NCBI GenBank assembly: GCA_016218365.1
Contig: JACREF010000008.1
Span: 62,001-126,000 of the forward strand
DNA from: Gammaproteobacteria bacterium
GTDB taxonomy: Bacteria > Pseudomonadota > Gammaproteobacteria > SZUA-140
Length of the DNA stretch: 64,000 nt
Direction of reading: 5' to 3'
Part shown: positions 43,801 to 54,981 of the stretch, one piece after another
Layout of the letters: each line of letters opens with the position of its first letter
Numbering within the stretch: the stretch's first letter is position 1
Position numbers and translations under genes: made by a program
The notes under the pieces: model-generated
What the model was told of the DNA's origin: nothing
Databases searched by the model: none
The model's input: only the letters and a program-made list of their open reading frames with translations

Positions 43801-45553
43801 TCCGCTCCAGGTCCTCATTGGTCAGCACCGGCTGATGGACCTCGAGCCGCATGTGTTCGCCACGCCCGGCCGCGCCGAGCAGGTTAGGCCGCGGGCCGAT
43901 CAGCGACACCAGCGACATCACCAGCTCCTCGCGGATCGGATCGATCGGCGGGTTGGTGACCTGGGCGAAATTCTGTTTGAAATAATTGAACAGCGGCTTG
44001 GCCTTATCGGACAACACGGCCACCGGGTTGTCGGCACCCATTGAACCCACGGCCTCCTGGCCACTGGCCGCCATCGGGATCAGCAGCAGCTTGATGTCTT
44101 CCTGGGTATAGCCGAAGGCCTGCTGACGGTTCAGCAGGTCGGTGCCATCGGCCGGCGAATGACTCTGGGCGCGGCTCGGCAGGTTGTTGAGCTGGATCTG
44201 CGTGCGGTTCAGCCACTGTTGATAGGACTGCGCGCCGGCCAGCTGGCTCTTGACCTCGGCGTCATCGATGATCCGGCCCTGCTCGAGGTCGATCAGGAAC
44301 ATCTTGCCGGGCTGCAGCCGCCATTTCTTGATGACCTTGTGCGGCGGGAAACGCAATACCCCCATCTCCGAGGCCATCATCACCAGGTCATCATCGGTGA
44401 TCAGATAACGGGCCGGCCGCAGGCCGTTGCGATCGAGCGTCGCGCCGATCTGCCGGCCATCGGTGAAGGCCACCGCTGCCGGGCCGTCCCACGGCTCCAT
44501 CAGCGCTGCATGATATTCATAGAAGGCGCGGCGCTTTTCATCCATCAGCGGATTGCCGGACCACGCCTCCGGGATCAGCATCATCATCGCGTGCGCCAGC
44601 GGGTAACCGCCGGCCACCAGCAGCTCCAGCGCATTATCGAAACAGGCCGAATCCGACTGGCCCTCGGCGATCAGCGGCCACAGCTTCTCCAGGTCCTTGC
44701 CCAGCAGCTCGGAGGACATCGAATGGCGGCGCGCCGCCATCCAGTTGACATTGCCGCGCACGGTGTTGATCTCGCCGTTGTGCGCAATCATCCGGAACGG
44801 ATGGGCCAGGTCCCACGACGGGAAGGTGTTGGTCGAGAAGCGCTGGTGCACCAGCGCCAGTGCGCTGACCATCGCCGGATCGTTCAGATCCAGGAAATAC
44901 CTGTCGACCTGATCGGACAGCAGCATGCCCTTGTAGATCAGCGTCTGTGACGACAGCGACGGCACATAAAACATTTCAGCAAGATTCAGCGCGCGGATGC
45001 GATGCTCGATGACCTTGCGTGCCACAAACAATTTGCGCTCGAACATGCCGTTGTCGACCTGATGCTGACCGGCACCGACAAACAGCTGACGGATCGCCGG
45101 CTCCACGGCCTTGACGTCGCGGCCCAGCCCGCCGTTATCGGTCGGCACCTCGCGCCAGCCCAGCAGCTGCAGCCCTTCTTCACCAAGCACCTGTTCAATG
45201 ATGGTGACGCAGCGCTGACGATCCTGTTCGTTACGGCGCGGCAGAAACAGCATGCCGACACCATAGCGTCCCGGCTCCGGCAGATTGATCTGATTGCGCC
45301 CCATCTCACGGCGCAGGAAGGCATCCGGGATCTGGATCAGGATGCCGGCCCCGTCACCGGTCAACGGGTCAGCGCCGGTGGCGCCGCGATGGGCCAGATT
45401 CTTCAGGATCTGCAGACCCTGGCTGATGATGTCATGACTCTTGCGGCCCTTGATATGGGCAACAAAACCCACACCACAGGCGTCATGTTCGCTGAGTGGA
45501 TTATACAGGCCCTGACTGACAGGGCGGCCGCGCTGAAATTTGCTATTGGTCAT
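40892..45553 (-). CDS. gltB: Glutamate synthase large (alpha) subunit
   Basis: About 1553 residues from ATG 45553 ([11 protein letters not shown]); the frame is open to 45673 but the extra 40 residues look non-coding. [15 protein letters not shown] provides the nucleophilic Cys of the glutaminase domain after removal of the leader. Later come the FMN/2-oxoglutarate domain ([36 protein letters not shown]), the 3Fe-4S Cys cluster ([13 protein letters not shown]) and the GXGXG beta-helix ([21 protein letters not shown]). Complete. Confidence 0.98.
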   Translation of the reverse strand: MTNSKFQRGRPVSQGLYNPLSEHDACGVGFVAHIKGRKSHDIISQGLQILKNLAHRGATGADPLTGDGAGILIQIPDAFLRREMGRNQINLPEPGRYGVGMLFLPRRNEQDRQRCVTIIEQVLGEEGLQLLGWREVPTDNGGLGRDVKAVEPAIRQLFVGAGQHQVDNGMFERKLFVARKVIEHRIRALNLAEMFYVPSLSSQTLIYKGMLLSDQVDRYFLDLNDPAMVSALALVHQRFSTNTFPSWDLAHPFRMIAHNGEINTVRGNVNWMAARRHSMSSELLGKDLEKLWPLIAEGQSDSACFDNALELLVAGGYPLAHAMMMLIPEAWSGNPLMDEKRRAFYEYHAALMEPWDGPAAVAFTDGRQIGATLDRNGLRPARYLITDDDLVMMASEMGVLRFPPHKVIKKWRLQPGKMFLIDLEQGRIIDDAEVKSQLAGAQSYQQWLNRTQIQLNNLPSRAQSHSPADGTDLLNRQQAFGYTQEDIKLLLIPMAASGQEAVGSMGADNPVAVLSDKAKPLFNYFKQNFAQVTNPPIDPIREELVMSLVSLIGPRPNLLGAAGRGEHMRLEVHQPVLTNEDLERIRHIGEHSGAFRTRTLDICYDAAQGAAGMAPALDALCNQAEEAVRRGGFNILILSDRAVAAARIAIPALLATSAVHHHLVRCGLRTETGLVVETGTAREIHHFAVLAGYGAEAVNPYLAFDTLTDLCHTTLKDVEANEAHKRFIKAVGKGLLKVMSKMGISTYQSYCGAQIFDAIGLSSAFVDTYFTGTATTIEGIGIDEVAAEAEAWHGDAYGHKQIYRDALDVGGDYAYRIRGEAHVWTPDTIAKLQHATRANDYKTYGEFARLINEQNERLLTLRGLFTIKPAGTPVPLDEVEPAAAIVKRFATGAMSFGSISYEAHSTLAIAMNRIGGKSNTGEGGEEAERFRPLANGDSMRSAIKQVASGRFGVTTEYLVNADDIQIKMAQGAKPGEGGQLPGHKVNDVIARVRHSTPGVGLISPPPHHDIYSIEDLAQLIFDLKNVNPRARISVKLVSEVGVGTVAAGVAKAHADHVTIAGYDGGTGASPLTSIKHAGSPWEIGLAETHQTLVLNRLRGRIAVQVDGGMRTGRDVVIGALLGADEFGFATAPLIVEGCLMMRKCHLNTCPVGVATQDPELRKRFTGKPEHVVNYFFMVAEEARQLMAQLGFRTINEMIGRSDLLDTRRAIQQWKARGIDYSRLFHRVEMGPEVAVHNCERQDHGLEKMRDNWLIEQACDAIETGKAVQIETPISNVDRSFGAMLSGRVAGRYGYAGLPDDTISIKAQGIAGQSFGAFLAHGVSIELSGEANDYVGKGLSGGRIVIYPPAECPIKAEDNIIVGNTVMYGAISGECYFRGVAGERFAVRNSGATAIVEGVGDHGCEYMTGGIVVVLGATGRNFAAGMSGGVAYVLDEAGDFEQRCNLSMVELEPVQEEDEALDHIDQISGSGGLDSHGRVDVSRDMTRYDALRLKGLIEKHLHYTNSARAREILDHWNRYLPRFVKVMPVDYRRALLDMQRTQDSQQAQAGKGGV

Positions 45554-45841
45554 GTTCTTCACGAATCCTGATATTGCAGCATCACCCGTGCCGCCGGTCA
45601 CCCTGTTGCACGGCGGGCACGCACCGAAAGCGGTCCCACGGCGCCCACGGGCGCTGACGTGATCACAAAACACGTACGCTTGAACCCCCGGCTGAGGCCA
45701 GACTAACGATGCGGGGCAGTCCTGAACGCAATACCGGACCCGCCTGAGCGCAGGTGAAACGGAAGGATTATACCCGTGGTCCCGGGACCGTTCAACTAAC
45801 GACGGGGCACCGCCAGTAAAATTACCTTATCTAACAAAGTG

Positions 45842-47821
45842 CTAATTATCGGCGGGCTGTGGAGGGGCCTCAGCGGGCTGACGACTGATGATCACATCCT
45901 GGATCGACGAAAACTGGCGCGCCCACGGTCTGGCGCCAGGCAGGCGCTGCAGCAACGCCCGGGCATCCTTCTCGGCGTCCTCCTTGCTGGCATAGTCCCC
46001 GTAGATCGCCGCCACCAGCGAGCGCTCGCCTCGGGCCGCCGTGCGGTAATACTGCACGCGGCTGCCAAACCCGCTCTGGCTGATGAAATCCTCCAGTGCC
46101 GCCCCCTCCATCGCCAGCAACTGCAATGTATAGTGCCGGGGCGAACGCTCCAGCAGCCAGCGCTCGCCCTGCGCCAGCAGCTGACCGGTATCCTGGGCGC
46201 TGCGCTGACGTTCATCGCTGGCCAGCTGCAATGCCGCCCGCACCTCGACAAAATCCCTGCTCAACGGCTTGATGCCACTGAGCACACCGGTACCCAGCGT
46301 GCTCAGCGCCGCCTGGGCCTCGGCACGGCTGGCATAGTCACCATAGACCACACCCAGCACCTCACCCTGTATGCTGCGGGCGCGGTAATAGCGCACCTGC
46401 TCGTCCAGGTCATGACGGCTGATGAAATCAGCCACTGCAGCGGTGTCGGCGGCCAGCAGCTGCAGCGTAAAACGCCCGGTGGGCCGGGTGGCCAGCCACT
46501 CTTCATCTGCAGCGATCCGCCCAAGGCTGACGGTATCGCCACCATCCGGTTGCGCCGCTACTGACTCATGCCCAGCGGCGGCGTCCTGTCGCTGGGCCAA
46601 CAACACTGCTGCCGGTAGCTGCGTGGTCGTGGCCACCACCGGCTTCGACTCTTCCCGGGCCAGCTGCGGTGGTACGGACACGGGGGAAGGCGGCTGCCGG
46701 CGCGCCGTGCTGGCTGCGCCCGCTACACTGGGTACAGAACTGGGCGCAGGAGCGGGGGGCGTGGCGGACGGGATCTCCTCGTCAGTCTCACGCGCCGCAA
46801 TGGTGTCCTGCTCCTCATCCAGCGTCGCCGGCGCCTCCGCTGCGGTGTCGGGCGCGGTGTTCACATGCCGCATCCATGTCATCAGCGGATCACCGCCGAG
46901 CAGGCCGGTGATGTCATGGCGAAAGACCAGCAGCGAGATGATCAGCGCCGAACCGATCACTGCCACGTGCAGCGGCTTAACCCGATTGCCAAGCAGACCG
47001 TGTCCGGTCGTGCTGCTGCGCTGCACAGGCGGCGCGGAGTGCGCTGGCTGCACAACAGCTGGCTCAGGATCACGCCGGCGCTCGCGACGCAACCGCAATG
47101 CGGTATCCAGCAACTCATCGATCTTGCCCGGCAGGCCACGGGATGCCACCTGGATAAACTTGCCGACCGAAGACGACAATCGCCTGACACCCTGCCCGCC
47201 AGCCTGCCCTTCCATACGAAACTGGATATAACGCCTGATGTCCTCATCGGACAGCGCCGGCACGTCAAAGCCGTGGGTGATGTTGGCATGCACCAGCCGC
47301 AATTCCGGCCGGGCCAGCCGGCGTTCCAGCTCGCGTTCGGCAAACAGCACGACGCCAAGCATCCGCTCATTGCTATAACCATCACGCAACAGCTTCATCA
47401 GCAGGAACAGGCAGTCGTCCTGCAGCAGATGGGCATCATCGATGACCAGCACCGGCGCCTCACCGCCCTCTTTCCAGCTGCGCAGCTGATCCACCAGCGC
47501 TGCCAGAAATGATTCAGTATCCTCGTCATCACGGACCTCCAGCCCGTAGCCGCGCACCAGCTGCTGTAAGAAGGCTCCGACCGACTGGGCCGGCTCGGCC
47601 TGCACACAGCACACCTGACCCTTTTCGGAATATCCGAGGACAAACTGCTGCAACAGAGTGGTCTTGCCCGAATGCCGGTCGCCATACACCAGAAACAGGC
47701 CGCCATACGGGGTCAGATGGTGCAGCAGACTCAGGCGCTGCAGGCGCACCGGCTCGCGAAAAAACGCCTGCTGCGGGCGCTGCGCCAGGCCATCAGCCGG
47801 GACATACGGATCATGCGCCAC
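45842..47821 (-). CDS. damX: DamX-like AAA ATPase with two SPOR domains
   Basis: 659 residues from GTG 47821. AAA domain: Walker A GDRHSGKTTLLQQF (about 47-60), Walker B VLVIDDAHLLQDD. A transmembrane segment (HVAVIGSALIISLLVF) near residue 282 is followed by a Pro/Ala-rich periplasmic linker and two SPOR repeats (FTLQLLAADTAAVADF; YTLQLLAMEGAALEDF), which bind bare peptidoglycan at division sites. The aroKB-damX order supports the name. The N-terminal ATPase resembles ExeA, as in many DamX relatives. Confidence 0.85.
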   Translation of the reverse strand: MAHDPYVPADGLAQRPQQAFFREPVRLQRLSLLHHLTPYGGLFLVYGDRHSGKTTLLQQFVLGYSEKGQVCCVQAEPAQSVGAFLQQLVRGYGLEVRDDEDTESFLAALVDQLRSWKEGGEAPVLVIDDAHLLQDDCLFLLMKLLRDGYSNERMLGVVLFAERELERRLARPELRLVHANITHGFDVPALSDEDIRRYIQFRMEGQAGGQGVRRLSSSVGKFIQVASRGLPGKIDELLDTALRLRRERRRDPEPAVVQPAHSAPPVQRSSTTGHGLLGNRVKPLHVAVIGSALIISLLVFRHDITGLLGGDPLMTWMRHVNTAPDTAAEAPATLDEEQDTIAARETDEEIPSATPPAPAPSSVPSVAGAASTARRQPPSPVSVPPQLAREESKPVVATTTQLPAAVLLAQRQDAAAGHESVAAQPDGGDTVSLGRIAADEEWLATRPTGRFTLQLLAADTAAVADFISRHDLDEQVRYYRARSIQGEVLGVVYGDYASRAEAQAALSTLGTGVLSGIKPLSRDFVEVRAALQLASDERQRSAQDTGQLLAQGERWLLERSPRHYTLQLLAMEGAALEDFISQSGFGSRVQYYRTAARGERSLVAAIYGDYASKEDAEKDARALLQRLPGARPWARQFSSIQDVIISRQPAEAPPQPADN

Positions 47822-48071
47822 GACGCTGCCCCTCCCCTTGGACGAACACGACCCGGAAGCCCTTTTTCAGCTGTATATCACGGGCATCGATCAGTGCCGT
47901 TTCAGCCGCTTCGCGCTCAGTGAAATGCTCGCGTATCACCCGACCGGCACGGCCCTGCTGCCCCCATTCACGGATCAGGCTCCAGCCCCCAAGCAGATCC
48001 TGCTGCAACAGCAGGTTGTAGAAGCGCGGCGCCTTGTCCGGGGCAGCGGCTATTTGCATGTAGATGTGCAT
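47811..48071 (-). CDS. WGR-domain protein
   Basis: 86 residues. FYNLLLQQDLLGGWSLIREW, GQQGRAGRVIREHF and GFRVVFVQG match the WGR domain, a small fold found in PARPs and stand-alone bacterial proteins. The stop overlaps the damX start by 11 bp. Function unknown. Confidence 0.8.
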   Translation of the reverse strand: MHIYMQIAAAPDKAPRFYNLLLQQDLLGGWSLIREWGQQGRAGRVIREHFTEREAAETALIDARDIQLKKGFRVVFVQGEGQRRGA

Positions 48072-48099
48072 GTCGCTCTGTGCGTCGCCCCGGCTCCAT

Positions 48100-49263
48100 T
48101 CATGTCAGCTGTACAGGGTCAAACATCCGTCCGAACTCGCGGATCGCATAACGGTCGGTCATCCCTGCAATGTAGTCTGCCACCACCCGTGCGCGGCCGG
48201 CAACACCGCCCTCGTCAGCGGCCTGGCGAACCTTGACCTGATAATCGTCGGGCAACAGCCGGTGATCCTCGATAAAGGCCTGATACAATGAGCGGATGAC
48301 CTGCCGGGCCTTGCTGCTCATGCGCCGCACCCGATAGTGCTGATACAAGGCATCGCGCAGAAACCGCTTCAGCTCGCGGTTTAACTCCAGCATCTCTGCG
48401 CTGAAACCAACCAGCGGCTCGGACGCGGCCCTGACATCCTCCAGCGTGGCTGGCGCGCTATGTGTGATCCGCTGCCGGCTGGCCTCGACCAGATCGCTGA
48501 CCTGGCGGTTGATCATGCGCCGTATCACCTCATGCGTCACGCGACGCTGCTGCAGGTCAGGATATCTGCTGGTCACCAGATCGTACTGGGTGCGAAACAG
48601 GCTGATCTCGCACAGCTGCTCCAGCGTGATCAGCCCCGAACGCAAGCCGTCATCGACATCATGATTGTTGTAGGCGATCTCGTCCGCCAGATTGACCAGC
48701 TGCGCCTCGAGACTGGGCTGGCGATGCTGCAGAAAGCGCTGGCCCAGCGCGCCAAGCTCTGCAGCACGGCTGCGCGAACAGTGCTTGAGGATGCCTTCGC
48801 GGGTCTCGTACAGCAGATTGAGGCCGTTGAAATCGGCATAACGTTCCTCCAGCTCATCAACGACCCGCAGCGATTGCAGGTTATGCTCGAAGCCGCCGTG
48901 CTGCTGCATACAGTCATTGAGCGCATCCTGGCCGGCATGACCAAACGGTGCGTGGCCCAGGTCATGCGCCAGCGCCACCGACTCGGCCAGATCCTCGTTC
49001 AGGTGCAGCACCCGGGCCATCGAGCGCGCGATCTGCGCCACCTCGATCGAATGCGTCAACCGGGTACGAAACATATCACCTTCATGATTGACGAACACCT
49101 GGGTCTTGTACTCCAGGCGACGAAAGGCCGCCGAATGGACGATACGATCACGATCACGTTGAAATTCCCCACGCAGACCGGGACCGGCCTCGGCCAGCGC
49201 CCTCCCCTGCGAGTTATGCGCGCTGACCGCATACGGTGCCAGGCGCAGGCCGCGCTCAGCCAT
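48100..49263 (-). CDS. dgt: Deoxyguanosinetriphosphate triphosphohydrolase-like HD protein
   Basis: 387 residues from ATG 49263, overlapping the aroB stop by 8 bp. [40 protein letters not shown] and [17 protein letters not shown] hold the HD-domain metal ligands (H..HD..D) of dNTP triphosphohydrolases. It probably hydrolyses dGTP or other dNTPs to nucleoside and triphosphate. Confidence 0.92.
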   Translation of the reverse strand: MAERGLRLAPYAVSAHNSQGRALAEAGPGLRGEFQRDRDRIVHSAAFRRLEYKTQVFVNHEGDMFRTRLTHSIEVAQIARSMARVLHLNEDLAESVALAHDLGHAPFGHAGQDALNDCMQQHGGFEHNLQSLRVVDELEERYADFNGLNLLYETREGILKHCSRSRAAELGALGQRFLQHRQPSLEAQLVNLADEIAYNNHDVDDGLRSGLITLEQLCEISLFRTQYDLVTSRYPDLQQRRVTHEVIRRMINRQVSDLVEASRQRITHSAPATLEDVRAASEPLVGFSAEMLELNRELKRFLRDALYQHYRVRRMSSKARQVIRSLYQAFIEDHRLLPDDYQVKVRQAADEGGVAGRARVVADYIAGMTDRYAIREFGRMFDPVQLT

Positions 49264-50347
49264 GGCGGCCCCGCGCATTGGCGATGGTCGCCTGCAATAC
49301 CGGCTGCGGGTAGTCATCGCTGATGACCGCACTGCCGAGCCGATGCAGCAGGATCAGGCGGATCCGTCCGTCCTGCACCTTTTTGTCCACCGCCATCAAT
49401 TCCAGAAAGCGCTCGCTCGACAGCTGCGACGGCGGCGCCACGGGCAAACGGGCCGCGGTGATCAGCCGTTCAATGCGCCGCACCGTCTCATCGTCGAGCC
49501 AGCCCAGCCCCTGCGACATCGCTGCGGCCATACACATCCCGGTCGCCACCGCCTCACCATGCAGCCACTGGCCATACCCCATGCCGGTCTCGATGGCATG
49601 GCCGAAGGTGTGTCCGAGGTTCAGCAGCGCCCGCACCCCGCCCTCCCGTTCATCGGCAGAGACCACCTCGGCCTTGTTGCGGCAGCAACGTTCAATGGCA
49701 TAGGACAAGGCCTCGCCATCACGCGCCAGCAACAGCTCAACATTCTGTTCCAGCCAGCGGAAAAACGGCAGGTCGCAGATCAGGCCATATTTGATGACCT
49801 CGGCGAGACCGGCGCTGAGCTCGCGGTCGGGGAGGGTATCCAGCGTCGCGGTGTCGGCCAGCACACACAATGGCTGGTGAAAGGCGCCGATCATGTTCTT
49901 GCCCAACGGGTGGTTGACGCCGGTCTTGCCACCGACCGAGGAATCGACCTGTGACAACAGCGTCGTCGGCACCTGGATGAAATCGACGCCGCGCTGATAG
50001 CAGGCGGCAGCAAAACCTGCCATGTCGCCGATGACCCCGCCACCCAGCGCCACCAGCACACAGCGCCGGCTGTAACGGACGCGCAGCAATGCATCGAAGA
50101 TCCGGTTCATGATCTCCAGCGTCTTGTATTGCTCGCCGTCCGGCAATACCACGCTGTCGATGCGCGCGGCGCCGGCCACACCGCGACGCAAGGTGTCAAT
50201 ATACAGCGGCGCCACCGTCTCGTTGCTGACGATCATCACCTCGCGCCCCTGGACATGGGGTGCCAGCAGCTCAACACGATCCAGCAAGCCCGGGCCAATA
50301 TGGATCGGGTAGCGGCGCTCGCCAAGCTCTACATGCAGGGTCTTCAT
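49256..50347 (-). CDS. aroB: 3-dehydroquinate synthase
   Basis: 363 residues. [47 protein letters not shown] and [13 protein letters not shown] carry NAD and zinc-binding residues. It makes the first carbocycle of the shikimate pathway. Paired with aroK in the standard order. Confidence 0.98.
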   Translation of the reverse strand: MKTLHVELGERRYPIHIGPGLLDRVELLAPHVQGREVMIVSNETVAPLYIDTLRRGVAGAARIDSVVLPDGEQYKTLEIMNRIFDALLRVRYSRRCVLVALGGGVIGDMAGFAAACYQRGVDFIQVPTTLLSQVDSSVGGKTGVNHPLGKNMIGAFHQPLCVLADTATLDTLPDRELSAGLAEVIKYGLICDLPFFRWLEQNVELLLARDGEALSYAIERCCRNKAEVVSADEREGGVRALLNLGHTFGHAIETGMGYGQWLHGEAVATGMCMAAAMSQGLGWLDDETVRRIERLITAARLPVAPPSQLSSERFLELMAVDKKVQDGRIRLILLHRLGSAVISDDYPQPVLQATIANARGRHG

Positions 50348-50395
50348 CCGGTTACTCGTGTTAATACCGGCAGCGGGTGATCTGTATGACCGCGA

Positions 50396-50923
50396 TCAAT
50401 CGGCCGATGATTGCTTTTCCCGTCGTTTGGCGATCAGGCGTACGCTGGCCGCCACACTGTGTTTGTCCGTGTTGATAATTATATCAGCAATCTCGCGATA
50501 AAGCGGGTCGCGTTGCACCATCAGCGCCTCGAGCCGTGCCCGGGGGTCAGCGGTCTGCAGCAATGGCCGGTTGCGATCGTGGGCGGTGCGCTTCAGCAGC
50601 GCATCGATATCCGCCTGCAGGTAGACCACCAGGCCCGCCGCGGCCAGGCAGCGCCGGTTGTCGGCGTCGAGCACCGCGCCGCCGCCGGTCGCCAGCACGA
50701 TGTTGTCCCGGCCGGCCAGCTCCTGGATCGCTGCCTTCTCACGCCGCCGAAACCCCTCTTCGCCCTCCAGGTCGAAGATCCACGGGATCGTCGCCCCGGT
50801 ACGTTGCTCGATCTCGTGATCACTGTCGATGAACACCATGCCGAGCTTCCTGGCCAGCTGGCGGCCGATCGTCGTCTTGCCGACACCCATCGGGCCGATC
50901 AGAAAGATATTGTTCTTTTTCAT
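50396..50923 (-). CDS. aroK: Shikimate kinase
   Basis: 175 residues. P-loop [33 protein letters not shown] and [10 protein letters not shown] are the shikimate-binding and nucleotide-binding motifs. Length is normal. It is 48 bp upstream of aroB in the same direction. Confidence 0.98.
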   Translation of the reverse strand: MKKNNIFLIGPMGVGKTTIGRQLARKLGMVFIDSDHEIEQRTGATIPWIFDLEGEEGFRRREKAAIQELAGRDNIVLATGGGAVLDADNRRCLAAAGLVVYLQADIDALLKRTAHDRNRPLLQTADPRARLEALMVQRDPLYREIADIIINTDKHSVAASVRLIAKRREKQSSAD

Positions 50924-51010
50924 CAGGGCACGGCGATGGGCTCTTGAATCATGGTTCTATGCTAATGCCGGGAAAGTCAAATTTCCATAAAATATGAGGC
51001 CAATAAACGC

Positions 51011-51035
51011 AAAAGAGGGTGGTTGGCCACCCTCT
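51011..51035 (-). terminator. Intrinsic terminator after the Ig-like lipoprotein gene
   Basis: On the minus strand AGAGGGTGG-CCAA-CCACCCTCT is followed by TTTT, 29 bases past the stop at 51064. It separates the pil operon from aroKB. Confidence 0.85.
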
Positions 51036-51063
51036 TTGCAATATTCTTACAACTGCTAACCCG

Positions 51064-52755
51064 TTACGGCGCCGCTAATAAAGCGAGAGTAACTGTTACT
51101 GTTGAATTGTCAGGCAATGTCAGTTTGATCGACATCTTCCCTGTAGTGCCATTGGCATCAGTATCCTTCTTGCTGATGGTAAACAGTTCTGCCCATGGGC
51201 CAGGTGCATTGGTATTTGGAATGAGCTTGGTAGCCGGCTCAGGGAGATTGCCCAGGGTCGTGGTCCAGGTGAGTGATGACCCCAGCCCGGGGATCTGTCC
51301 GCGTGAATCCTCCACCTCAACCCAGTAGGTGTGAGGAGTCGCCGATAAACTGATCGGCAATACAACCGGTAGCGAGGTGGCCGTATCATAAACTGTCACT
51401 GTGAAATCATACGGATCATTAGTGCTCATAACAATTACGTTGGCGCTACCCACATATACCGTTTTTGCTGTCCCGCATAAGGTCGGATGTGTACAGCGTA
51501 GACCATTGTATTTTCCATCTGTCGCGTCATAGGTATTGTTCATGTTATAGTCGAAGAATTCCTCGCCCGCGTCATGGGTGCCATTTTCATTGGCATCAAG
51601 AAAGACTTCTGGCAAATCAGTAAACGTATCTCCGGTATCAAATACACCATTACCGTTTATATCAACAAACGTTTCTTCGCCCAGCGTTGCTGCCAATACG
51701 GTAGCCCGGCCATTACTGGGACGCGGATTATTACTGGTCCAGGTAACACTACACTGGCCGTCTATCGTCTGGCATGATGACACCACAAATCCGCCCTCGG
51801 TGCGAAAATGAATCGGCGTACCGTTCGGAACCGGGTTGTTATAGTGATCCCCGGCAAATAACGTCAAACTTGTGTTCACACCATTCGTTTCCCAAGCGGC
51901 GGGAACATTCTTGGTCTCTACAGCAAGGGAAAAACTGTCCTGATCCGGTATTCCTGTTGAAATGACCAGCTGATCGGACTGACTCGAAATCGTTGTCCCG
52001 GTGACCGTCGCCGTGACCCGCACCGGCGTTGCCACGGTGCCAGAGTTGACGATGGTCTGCACCTGGCCGCTCAGATCGGTCGTGCCGCTGGCCGAGCTCA
52101 GCGTGATGCCGCCGACACTGGTCGACAACGCAAAATCCACGGCGCGGTTCTGCACCGGGCCGCCGGTTGAATCCAGCACCTTGAATACGATGGTCGAGGT
52201 CTCCGCCAGACCCGCGCCACCGGTGCCCTTCAGCGAGATCCCGGTCGGGGTTGCCGACACAAACTGGATTGAACCCACCACGGCAGGCAATACCGTCAAA
52301 TTGACCGTCGCCGCCAGCGACGTCCCGTCGACCACTGTTGAAGCCGTAACAGTATCCGCTCCGTTACAACCAATGGCGGTATAGGTCGTGATTGCCGTAC
52401 CGTTCACCGTCTGGATCGGTGATGTCAACGCTGCCAGATTTTGTGCCGAACAGGCCGAGGAAAAGGTGATATCGACCGGCGTCGAATAGACATTGTTGTT
52501 GGCATCCACCAGATTGGCGATGACGCTGGTCGTGCCGCCGGCCGAGACCGTGGTGAGGCCGATGCCCAGCGTGCCAGTGACAAATCCCGAGCCTGATCCG
52601 TTGCCGATCTTGACGCCAGAGGAGGTGGTGGTGGCCGCCGGCGTTGTCGTTGTGGTGGTAGTAGTGGTCGATGATGAAGTGCTCTTGCCCTTGCATCCGG
52701 CCACCGCCAATGTCAGTGCCAATACAATGATGAGAAACTTATACCCAGAATGCAT
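51064..52755 (-). CDS. Lipoprotein with bacterial Ig-like (Big_1) repeats
   Basis: 563 residues from ATG 52755 (GGAGG upstream). Signal peptide FLIIVLALTLAVAGC with lipobox, then a low-complexity Thr/Ser run (residues about 25-47), at least two Big_1-type domains (GTTSVIANLVDANNNVYSTP; GLAETSTIVFKVLDSTGGPV) and a Ca-binding-like stretch with DxNxNGxxD repeats (DINGNGVFDTGD, DANENGTHDAGE, DYNMNNTYDATD). It follows pilQ with a 46 bp gap, so it may be expressed with the type IV pilus genes. Surface adhesion or pilus-secretin accessory role is inferred. Confidence 0.75.
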   Translation of the reverse strand: MHSGYKFLIIVLALTLAVAGCKGKSTSSSTTTTTTTTTPAATTTSSGVKIGNGSGSGFVTGTLGIGLTTVSAGGTTSVIANLVDANNNVYSTPVDITFSSACSAQNLAALTSPIQTVNGTAITTYTAIGCNGADTVTASTVVDGTSLAATVNLTVLPAVVGSIQFVSATPTGISLKGTGGAGLAETSTIVFKVLDSTGGPVQNRAVDFALSTSVGGITLSSASGTTDLSGQVQTIVNSGTVATPVRVTATVTGTTISSQSDQLVISTGIPDQDSFSLAVETKNVPAAWETNGVNTSLTLFAGDHYNNPVPNGTPIHFRTEGGFVVSSCQTIDGQCSVTWTSNNPRPSNGRATVLAATLGEETFVDINGNGVFDTGDTFTDLPEVFLDANENGTHDAGEEFFDYNMNNTYDATDGKYNGLRCTHPTLCGTAKTVYVGSANVIVMSTNDPYDFTVTVYDTATSLPVVLPISLSATPHTYWVEVEDSRGQIPGLGSSLTWTTTLGNLPEPATKLIPNTNAPGPWAELFTISKKDTDANGTTGKMSIKLTLPDNSTVTVTLALLAAP

Positions 52756-52801
52756 AGCCCCCTTCCTCCATTCCATATCGTTGTTCAAACCTGCCATGGC
52801 A

Positions 52802-54961
52802 TCATTGACGGGCCAGCTTCTTTTCTTCCAGGATCTTCGGTGTGACGAACACCAGCAGTTCAGCCTTGTTATCCTTCTTGACGGTGTGCCTGAACATCGC
52901 CCCGATCACCGGCAGGTCGCCAAAGAACGGCACCTTGTCCAGACTGTCGGTCGTGACCTGTTCATACACACCACCCAGCACAATGGTGTCGCCGTTATTG
53001 ACCAGCACCTGGGTGGTCAGATGGCGGGTGTCGATGCTGGGCACGCCCAACACCGTCTTGCCGCTCTCGCTGTCCTTGTTGATGTCCAGATCCATGATGA
53101 CGCGTTTGTCCGGGGTGATCTGCGGCTTGACCTTCAGGCTCAGTACCGCCTTCTTGAACGAGACATTGGTCGCACCGCTGGATGAGGCCTGCTGATATGG
53201 GATCTCGACGCCCTGTTCAATGATCGCCTCATTCTGGTCCGAGGTCACGACCCGAGGATTGGACAGTACCTCGCCACGCCCCTCGGCCTGCATCGCCGAC
53301 AGCTCAAGATCAAGCATGTAATCACCACCGAGTATCGCCAGGGCCAGCCGGCCGGCCTGACCGATCACCGGCAGGCTGACATTCAACCTGTCGTTGAGCG
53401 CCGGCAATGAACCGCTGATATTAAACGGCGGCGCTGCACCGGTAACGATGGTTTCGGTACCGGTCAATGAACCAGTGACGGCACCAGTACCTGCCAGATT
53501 GCCGTTGAGTGCAGCCATGTCGGCAACCTGGCTGACACCGAAGCGGGCCCCCAGCTCACGACTGAAATCATCGTTGGCGATCACCACCCGAGATTCGATC
53601 AGCACCTGCTTGATCGGGATATCCAGCTTGGCGACTAATGTCCGGATTGCGCTGATCTTTTCTGCGGTATCATTGATCAACATGCTGTTGGTGCGCTCAT
53701 CGATCGACACATTGCCGCGATCAGACAGCATCGAGCTTTCCTTGCCCTTTAACAGCGTCGCAATATCTGCAGCCTTGGCGTAATTGATCTGCACCATCTC
53801 GGTGATCAGCGGTGCCAGCTTGTCGATCTGCTGCATCGACTCGAAACCTTCCTTCTCCCGGGCGGCGATCTCGGCGGCCGGGGCCACCAGCATCACATTA
53901 CCCATGCGCCGTTTGTCGAGGCCGCGGGTCTGCAGAATGATGTCCAGCCCCTGATCCCACGGCACATTCTCCAGCCGCAGCGTGACATTGCCCTTGACGC
54001 TGTCACTGATCACCATATTCAGGTCAGTGAAGTCGGCGATCAGCTGCAACACCGCCCGCACCTCGATGTCCTGGAAATTCAGCGACAGCTTCTCACCTAC
54101 ATAGGGGCTGCCATCGCGGGCCATGCTGCCGCTGCCCGGCGCAGGCTGCTTGACCTCGATCGTAAAGATCTTGCCTGACTGATAGGCCATGTGTTCAAAC
54201 GGTGGCGCAGCGGTCACCACCAGACGCGCGCCCCGTCCTTCAGGATAATTGTCGATATAGGACACCGGCGTCGCAAAATCCAGCACATCGAGCCGCTGGC
54301 GCAATGACTTGGGTAATTGTGCATCGCTAAAGCGCGCCACCAGACGCTCGCCCTCTGATTGCAAGCTGACCGGCACATGCTCGTCGCTCAACGTCACGAT
54401 GATACGCCCCTCGCCGTTCGGACCGCGCCGGAAATCGACCTTCTCGATCTGCCGTGCGCTGCTGGCAACACCACTCTTGGCGGGCCTGTCTCCAGTCTGA
54501 CTGACAGCTGCGGCTGCGGTTTTGACCTCATTGTCCAGGTGCACATACAACACACCATCTTCGACCCGGGTCTGGTAATCAACCAGCCGCGACAGATTGA
54601 TGACGATACGGGTCCGGCCCTTGGCCTCCACCGCATTGACGCTCTGCACAGCCCCGATGCCGACAGACTTGCGTTTGGGCGCGGTGCTGGCCGTCTCGGG
54701 CAAGTCAAAGGCGATACGCGCCGGCTGCGTCGTCGTGAAACTCAATGGCTCGCCCGACAGCGGTGCGCCGCGCAGCGTAAACTTGAACTCAATCTGATCG
54801 TTTGCCAGCGGGGAGTATTCAACATTTTCCAGAGTCCGGGCCACCTCGGCGGCCATCGACTGTCCCGGCAGGATCATCATGCCCCAGCCCGAGATCGCCA
54901 GCAGCGCGGACACTATCACGCCTCGCGTTGCCTGTCCTGCCTGTTGCCGCTGTCTGCTCAT
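52802..54961 (-). CDS. pilQ: Type IV pilus secretin
   Basis: About 719 residues from ATG 54961 (GTG 54985 also possible). Signal sequence, two AMIN domains (LENVEYSPLANDQIEFKFTL; IEKVDFRRGPNGEGRIIVTL), an STN/secretin N1 region (LNFQDIEVRAVLQLIADFTD) and the secretin pore (LSNPRVVTSDQNEAIIEQG; VLVNNGDTIVLGGVYE). It forms the outer-membrane channel for the pilus and for DNA uptake. Confidence 0.97.
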   Translation of the reverse strand: MSRQRQQAGQATRGVIVSALLAISGWGMMILPGQSMAAEVARTLENVEYSPLANDQIEFKFTLRGAPLSGEPLSFTTTQPARIAFDLPETASTAPKRKSVGIGAVQSVNAVEAKGRTRIVINLSRLVDYQTRVEDGVLYVHLDNEVKTAAAAVSQTGDRPAKSGVASSARQIEKVDFRRGPNGEGRIIVTLSDEHVPVSLQSEGERLVARFSDAQLPKSLRQRLDVLDFATPVSYIDNYPEGRGARLVVTAAPPFEHMAYQSGKIFTIEVKQPAPGSGSMARDGSPYVGEKLSLNFQDIEVRAVLQLIADFTDLNMVISDSVKGNVTLRLENVPWDQGLDIILQTRGLDKRRMGNVMLVAPAAEIAAREKEGFESMQQIDKLAPLITEMVQINYAKAADIATLLKGKESSMLSDRGNVSIDERTNSMLINDTAEKISAIRTLVAKLDIPIKQVLIESRVVIANDDFSRELGARFGVSQVADMAALNGNLAGTGAVTGSLTGTETIVTGAAPPFNISGSLPALNDRLNVSLPVIGQAGRLALAILGGDYMLDLELSAMQAEGRGEVLSNPRVVTSDQNEAIIEQGVEIPYQQASSSGATNVSFKKAVLSLKVKPQITPDKRVIMDLDINKDSESGKTVLGVPSIDTRHLTTQVLVNNGDTIVLGGVYEQVTTDSLDKVPFFGDLPVIGAMFRHTVKKDNKAELLVFVTPKILEEKKLARQ

Positions 54962-54981
54962 TTCCCTGTCTCCCTTGCCGT

